A DNA stretch of 64,000 nt from Ancylobacter sp. WKF20 (GTDB lineage Bacteria > Pseudomonadota > Alphaproteobacteria > Rhizobiales > Xanthobacteraceae), in contig NZ_CP121679.1 of assembly GCF_029760895.1 (NCBI RefSeq), positions 2,170,001 to 2,234,000 on the forward strand, given 5' to 3'. The notes beneath the pieces are model-generated. The model had not been told where the DNA came from. It saw only the letters and a list, made by a program, of their open reading frames with translations, and ran no database searches. This document shows positions 59,858 through 64,000 of the stretch, piece after piece; the stretch's first letter is position 1; every line of letters starts with the position of its first letter. Made by a program: the position numbers and the translations under genes.

Positions 59858-61054
59858 TCAGGCGCCCCGGATGGCCGCGAGGAAGCCGGCGAGCAGCGGA
59901 TGCGGAGCGCCCGGGCGGCTCGACAGTTCAGGATGGCCCTGCATGGCCATGAAGAAGCGCAGCGCCGGCACCTCTACGGCATCGGCATGGTCGTTCCCGG
60001 CCTGTCGGGCGCAGACGACGAGCCCGGCCTCGACGAGGCGCGGCTCCAGCGCCGGGTCGAGCACGAAGCGGTGGTTGCAGAGCACGTCGAGGCTGTCGCC
60101 TCCTGCCAGGGCAGCAAGGCGACTGCCGGGGGTGAGACGGCAGGACTGGAGGCCGAGCCGGTGCAGCGGCCGGTCATGCTCATCATGGAGCCGCACGAAG
60201 CTCTTGGTCTGCGCTTCCGGGTCCGCCTCGGTCAGATTCACGTCGTTGAGGCCGCAGATTTCCTGTGCCACCGCCGTCGCCATGGTCTGCATCCCCAAGC
60301 AGAGCCCGACGGTGGGCAGGTCGCGGCGGATGGCGGCGCGGGCCGCGTCGATCTGGCCGCGCACCTGCTCCATGTCCGAGCCACCGGGCAACACCAGCCC
60401 GTCGACCTCCCCAAGCAGCCGCTCCCAGTTCGGCTCCTCGCGCGGATCAATGAAGCGCAGATCGAGCCGGACGCCCTGCGCCTCGGCAGCGTCGCCGAGC
60501 GCGGCGATGGTTGCCGGGTACACCTCGCGTTGGTGATCCTCCGGTCCCACCATCAACACCCGCAGAGCCTCAGCGCCCCACGTGACGGCATCGGCGGCGA
60601 CCGGGCGGCCATAGGTATCGAGGCGCCAGCGCCCCACCACGCTCTCGTCCGTGGCGGCGCGCAAGATGTACACATCGTCCACCACACTCACCACGAAAAG
60701 CTCGACCGGACGACCCGCCCGGGCGGCGGTGGCGAGCAGGCGCCGTTCGGCCTCCTCATGGGCCGGCAGCGCCGGATTGAGCGGCACGACCACCGTTCCG
60801 GGCAGCCGCACCACCGCGCCGCGATCGACGGGCGGGGGCACTGGATGCCCGCTCGCCCGCTCGGCCCAGATCAAGCCGTTGGGCGCCAATTCGCCATGCG
60901 CCAGAACATGTTGCATGCAGTCGAAACGCCCATGGCCCGCCCCGCCGCTGGTGAGCGTCACCAGCGTGGCACCGCGTGCGGCCGCGAACATCCCGGCGAT
61001 CATGCCGTCCAGCGCCGGCAAGTGCGTCGCATGGCGAACCAGCAGCAGCGTCAT
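59858..61054 (-). CDS. Stand-alone CTP-synthase-like glutamine amidotransferase with novel N-terminal domain
   Basis: 398 residues. Residues about 165-395 form a class I glutaminase domain nearest to that of CTP synthase: VDGLVLPGGSDMEQVRGQI, nucleophile Cys252 in VGLCLGMQTM, and His374/Glu376 in MAMQGHPELSSRPGAPHPLLAGFLAAI. The synthetase half of CTP synthase is absent. Residues 1-155 (with TSGGAGHGRFDCMQHVLAHGELAPNGLIWAERA) match nothing I know. The start overlaps the GntR stop (ATGA). It may hydrolyse or amidate a glutamine-like compound brought in by the divergent amino-acid importer. Confidence 0.8.
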   Translation of the reverse strand: MTLLLVRHATHLPALDGMIAGMFAAARGATLVTLTSGGAGHGRFDCMQHVLAHGELAPNGLIWAERASGHPVPPPVDRGAVVRLPGTVVVPLNPALPAHEEAERRLLATAARAGRPVELFVVSVVDDVYILRAATDESVVGRWRLDTYGRPVAADAVTWGAEALRVLMVGPEDHQREVYPATIAALGDAAEAQGVRLDLRFIDPREEPNWERLLGEVDGLVLPGGSDMEQVRGQIDAARAAIRRDLPTVGLCLGMQTMATAVAQEICGLNDVNLTEADPEAQTKSFVRLHDEHDRPLHRLGLQSCRLTPGSRLAALAGGDSLDVLCNHRFVLDPALEPRLVEAGLVVCARQAGNDHADAVEVPALRFFMAMQGHPELSSRPGAPHPLLAGFLAAIRGA

Positions 61055-61965
61055 GGCGCAACGCTCCCCGCCGCCGTGCCAGTGAAAGCCGGGACTGCGC
61101 GATAGGCATTGCCGAGATGGGCGAGCATCAGTTCCGCCGCCCGAGCATTATCGCTAGCGGCCAGCGCATCGAGGATGGCGAGATGCTCGCGACACCAATC
61201 GCGCACCCGACGGCGGTTCACATAGCCGCCGAATTCGAGCAGGCGCCGCAGGCGGTTCTGCTGCTGAATCGCCTGCAGCAGGAAGATGTTGCCGCTGAAG
61301 CCGGCGATGGTCTCGTGGAAATGGGCGTCCGTGTCGAAGAGCTGGCGCGCATCGACCGAAGCGATGCGGGGATGGGATTCGAGGTAGTGGTGCTGGATGC
61401 GCAGCCGCTCCAGCGCCCCCGCATCGAGCCGGAAAGTCGGCAGCAGAAGGCCATTCGGCTCCAGCGTCCGGCGGAAATCATAGCTGTTCTGCAAGGCAAG
61501 GCCGGTATCCAGCGTCGGCAGGAAGGTCCAGCCGCGCCCGGGATTGCGCTCGAGGAGACCGTCATCGACGAGGCGCGAGAGCGTGCGCTGGAGCAGCATG
61601 CGGTCGACATCATAGCGCCGCGCGATCTCCGCCTGGGTGAAGGACACCGGCAGACGATCAGCGAGGCGGTCATTGACGATGTCGCTGTAGAGATCCTGGT
61701 CGGCGGTCAGTGGCACTTCGAGGCTGAGGCGGTGCAACTCCTCCGGCGTCGCCTTGAGGAAGAACCCCTGATTGCGCCGCGCCTCCACCACCCCGTGCTC
61801 GGCGAGCAGCGCCAGCGCCGCGCGCACCGGTGTCCGCGAGACCTGCAGCAGATCCCCCATCTGCTGCTCGCGCAGATGATGGCCGACCTCGAAGCGACCG
61901 CCCCGGATGGTCTCCAGGATCTGGTTCGCCAGGCGGACCCGGTTCGGACGTGACGTGCGCGCCAT
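61051..61965 (-). CDS. GntR/FCD-family regulator with two winged helices
   Basis: 304 residues from the ATG at 61965. The N-terminal GntR winged helix (LANQILETIRGGRFEVGHHLREQQMGDLLQVSRTPVRAALALLAEHGVVEARRNQGFFL) is followed by a second helix-turn-helix-like unit (VSFTQAEIARRYDVDRMLLQRTLSRLVDDGLLERNPGRGWTF) and an FCD-like helical sensor (about 155-290, His in HFHETIAG and REHLAILDAL). It overlaps the amidotransferase start and is divergent from the amino-acid ABC genes, which it probably controls. Confidence 0.88.
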   Translation of the reverse strand: MARTSRPNRVRLANQILETIRGGRFEVGHHLREQQMGDLLQVSRTPVRAALALLAEHGVVEARRNQGFFLKATPEELHRLSLEVPLTADQDLYSDIVNDRLADRLPVSFTQAEIARRYDVDRMLLQRTLSRLVDDGLLERNPGRGWTFLPTLDTGLALQNSYDFRRTLEPNGLLLPTFRLDAGALERLRIQHHYLESHPRIASVDARQLFDTDAHFHETIAGFSGNIFLLQAIQQQNRLRRLLEFGGYVNRRRVRDWCREHLAILDALAASDNARAAELMLAHLGNAYRAVPAFTGTAAGSVAP

Positions 61966-61977
61966 AGAACACCGAAT

Positions 61978-62194
61978 TTGTATGAAATATACCGATCCAT
62001 ACAATATGAGGTGACGTTTCGACAAGCCGGCAGAAGCGGTCTTGGCGCAAGCCTCTCCCTGATGAGAACCGGCGCGCTGTCGACCTGACCGCACGAATCT
62101 CCAAGATGCCAGACCTTGAGCACGGGTCGCCCATAGTTTGTGCAGCTCAAGGAGTAGCCAAAGCTTGACTCACGCGCCGCGTCCATTTTGTATA
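61978..62194. promoter_or_regulatory. Candidate GntR operators in the divergent promoter region
   Basis: Within the 297-bp gap 61966-62262, TTGTATG (61978-61984) and CATACAA (61998-62004) form a perfect inverted repeat 20 bp apart. A third half-site, TTGTATA (62188-62194), sits 69 bp before the binding-protein start. This places one site on each promoter. Confidence 0.6.
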
Positions 62195-62262
62195 AACCGC
62201 ATCAATTAGTGCAATCAGTGCCGGCCCAATCCAACCTCACCCAGATCGCACAGGGGATCCGC

Positions 62263-63072
62263 ATGTTCCGCAAAGTGGTTGCCGCGTTCATTATTCCGCT
62301 TGGCCTGATGCACGCCGCCGCGGCTGCCGAGCTGCCCAAGACCGGCCTCGTCGAGGCCGACGCGCTCACCTATGGCGTCGCCGCGACCTTCGCGCCGTTC
62401 GAGTTCCAGAAGGACGGCAAGCTGACCGGCTTCGACATCGACATGATCGAGGCGCTCGGCAAGAAGCTCGGCGCCACGCCCAAGCCGCTGAACATGGAGT
62501 TCAAGGGCCTCATTCCCGCCCTGCAGGGTGGCCGCATCGATATCATCAACTCGGCCATGTACATGAACCCGGCCCGGGCCGAGCAGGTCGACTTCGTGCC
62601 CTATCTCAAGATCGGCAACATGGTGATGGTGCAGGCCGGCAACCCCGCCAAGATCACCGGCCGCGACGATAGCCTTTGCGGCAAGAGCATCGCCGTCACT
62701 CTGGGCGGCATTCAGGAAAGCCAGGCCCGCGCCGACGACAAGAACTGCAAGGATAAAGGCCTTGCCGCCGTGAAGGTGCTGACCTTCCCGACCGCGCAGG
62801 ACTCCGCCCTGGCGCTCGGCCAGGGCCGCGCCGACGCCTATTACGACTCCACCCCCGGCGCGGCCGAGATCCTGCAGAAGATGCCCGGCGCCTTCGAGAC
62901 CGCCGGCACCGAGTTCGAGTCGAACACCTCGATCGGCATGGCCACCCGCAAGGGCGACACCGCGATGCAGGAAGCGCTGAAGGCCGCGCTGAAGGAAATC
63001 GTCGCCGACGGCACCTATGCGACGCTGATCAAGAAGTGGAGCCTGCCGGCCTCGGTGTCGATCTTCAACTGA
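62263..63072 (+). CDS. Amino-acid ABC transporter substrate-binding protein (family 3)
   Basis: 269 residues from the ATG at 62263. Signal peptide MFRKVVAAFIIPLGLMHAAAAA. Family 3 marks: LTYGVAATFAPFEFQKDGKLTGFDIDMIEALGKKLG and AMYMNPARAEQVDFVPYL. A Cys pair (DDSLCGKSIAV, KNCKDKGLA) may form the usual disulfide. It leads an operon with the permease and ATPase that follow. The ligand may be glutamine-like or a modified amino acid, given the neighbouring amidotransferase. Confidence 0.9.
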   Translation: MFRKVVAAFIIPLGLMHAAAAAELPKTGLVEADALTYGVAATFAPFEFQKDGKLTGFDIDMIEALGKKLGATPKPLNMEFKGLIPALQGGRIDIINSAMYMNPARAEQVDFVPYLKIGNMVMVQAGNPAKITGRDDSLCGKSIAVTLGGIQESQARADDKNCKDKGLAAVKVLTFPTAQDSALALGQGRADAYYDSTPGAAEILQKMPGAFETAGTEFESNTSIGMATRKGDTAMQEALKAALKEIVADGTYATLIKKWSLPASVSIFN

Positions 63073-63118
63073 TCGCCCCACCCACTATCGAGGCCGCCAG
63101 CCCACGGAGAAGACGCGC

Positions 63119-63847
63119 ATGATGTCGTTCGATATCGTCCTCGACTACATCGTCTCGCCCGCCTTCTTCCACGGCGCGCTGCTGACGCTGCTGATCACGG
63201 TCACGGCGTTGTTCTTCGGCGTGCTGGCCGGCCTCGTCATCGCCCTGCTGCAGGAGACGCGGATACGTCCCCTGCAGATCTTCACCCTGATCTATGTCTG
63301 GCTGTTCCGCGGCACGCCGGTGCTGTTCCAGATCATCTTCATCTACAACGTGCTGCCGACCTTCGGCATCCGCCTGTCGGCCTTTCTCAGCGCGGTGATC
63401 GCCCTCGCTTTGAACGAGGGCGCCTATATGGCGGAGATCCTGCGCTCGGGCCTGGATGCCGTGAAGAAGGGCCAGCGCACCGCCGGGCTAGCGCTCGGCC
63501 TCACCACCGGGCAGGTCATGCGCTGGATCGTGCTGCCGCAGGCCGCGCGCATCGTGCTCCCGCCCATGGGCAACCAGATGATCGGCATGCTGAAGACCAG
63601 CGCGCTGGTCTCGGTGATCGCCGTCGAGGAATTGCTGCTGGTCGCCAACCAGACCGCCAGCGCCTCCTTCCGCTATCTGGAGGCACTGACCGCCGCCGGC
63701 GTCTACTACCTCGCGCTCACCACCATCTTCATGGTGCTGCAGGCGATGATGGAGCGCAGCCTCGACCCCAAGAAGCACCGCCGCCGCGAAAAGCGCCCGC
63801 TGGTCGACCGGCTGCTGCTGGCCACGGAGAGCGCCGATGTCCGCTGA
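63119..63847 (+). CDS. Amino-acid ABC transporter permease
   Basis: 242 residues. HisM/GlnP-type: FFHGALLTLLITVTALFFGVLAGLVIALLQ, LFRGTPVLFQIIFIY, ALALNEGAYMAEILRSGLDAVKKGQRTAGLALGLTTGQVMRWIVLPQAARIVLPPMGNQMI. A single permease gene, so probably a homodimer. It overlaps the following ATPase start by 11 bases. Confidence 0.92.
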   Translation: MMSFDIVLDYIVSPAFFHGALLTLLITVTALFFGVLAGLVIALLQETRIRPLQIFTLIYVWLFRGTPVLFQIIFIYNVLPTFGIRLSAFLSAVIALALNEGAYMAEILRSGLDAVKKGQRTAGLALGLTTGQVMRWIVLPQAARIVLPPMGNQMIGMLKTSALVSVIAVEELLLVANQTASASFRYLEALTAAGVYYLALTTIFMVLQAMMERSLDPKKHRRREKRPLVDRLLLATESADVR

Positions 63848-64000
63848 CACCACGCCCCTCGCGCCCATGTCCCCCGCCGGCCAGAAGCTGCTCGAGATCA
63901 TCGGCATCGACAAGCATTTCGGCAGCTTTCACGCGCTGAAAGGCTGCTCGCTGGACGTCGCGCGCGGTGAGACCGTGGTGCTCATCGGCCCGTCCGGCTC
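63837..64000 (+). CDS. Amino-acid ABC transporter ATP-binding protein (5' part only)
   Basis: 54 residues are visible before the window ends. EIIGIDKHFGSFHALKGCSLDVARGETVVLIGPSGS is the start of a GlnQ-like ATPase up to the Walker A. It completes the importer with the two genes upstream. Confidence 0.88.
   Translation, partial: MSADTTPLAPMSPAGQKLLEIIGIDKHFGSFHALKGCSLDVARGETVVLIGPSG

Noticed and set aside
59858..61054. CTP synthase gene (pyrG), truncated
   Set aside because: The N-terminal part is a different, full-length domain in frame and not a remnant of the synthetase; the context is a GntR-importer locus.
1..64000. Prophage, ICE or IS sequences and tRNA-linked integration sites
   Set aside because: No integrase, transposase, tRNA or long direct repeat was found, and the base composition is even apart from promoter regions.

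Overview
The window is about 67% GC, densely packed, and reads as the chromosome (or a chromid) of an alphaproteobacterium of the order Hyphomicrobiales. A Xanthobacteraceae-like soil or plant-associated genus is my best guess from codon use, gene families (choX-betC, AmiC/AmiR-FmdDEF-FmdA, TctABC, PTS-type Dha genes) and the short GGGATGACG-ended intergenic palindromes; this is an inference, since there is no rRNA or housekeeping marker. No tRNA, rRNA, CRISPR array, IS element or prophage gene was seen. The window is almost entirely import-and-catabolism modules, each with its own regulator.

Layout: (1) 1-3827, minus strand: COG1840-type ABC importer, best matching 2-aminoethylphosphonate transporters, with a DeoR regulator. 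(2) 3977-13557: a polyol/sugar module. A CUT1-type ABC importer and an SDR dehydrogenase run on the minus strand; a DeoR regulator, a BtpA/SgcQ-family TIM-barrel protein, an FGGY kinase and a HAD phosphatase run on the plus strand. (3) 13801-21675: a dipeptide ABC importer and two proline-iminopeptidase-like hydrolases around a LuxR solo that carries the Met/Trp substitutions of plant-signal-responsive LuxR solos. A lux-box-like palindrome lies on each side of the luxR gene. (4) 21743-26473: TctABC tripartite transporter with an LVIVD-repeat protein and a small unknown protein. (5) 26813-29550: MASE4 histidine kinase, FixJ/NarL response regulator and a degenerate receiver protein. (6) 29668-34255: isochorismatase-like hydrolase, XapX protein, YtcJ-like amidohydrolase and MFS exporter. 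(7) 34418-43991: short-chain amide/urea module with AmiC-AmiR, a five-gene HAAT-type ABC importer, FmdA and a two-domain nitrilase, preceded by a leader terminator. (8) 43988-47598: LysR, choline-binding ChoX and choline-sulfatase BetC. (9) 47611-59603, minus strand: a glycerol/triose-type ABC importer followed by an ATP-type DhaKL fusion and a full PTS-type dihydroxyacetone kinase whose DhaM is split into EIIA, HPr and EI polypeptides. (10) 59858-64000: a GntR regulator and a stand-alone CTP-synthase-like glutamine amidotransferase, divergent from an amino-acid ABC importer cut by the window edge.

The most noteworthy systems are the LuxR-solo/peptidase/peptide-importer island with its paired boxes, the amidotransferase-GntR-importer locus, the split DhaM operon with an embedded small HTH-like protein, and the amide operon with its AmiR-type leader and half-dead tandem nitrilase. 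A recurring architectural theme is a strong GC hairpin between a solute-binding-protein gene and the first permease gene; it appears in three separate ABC operons.
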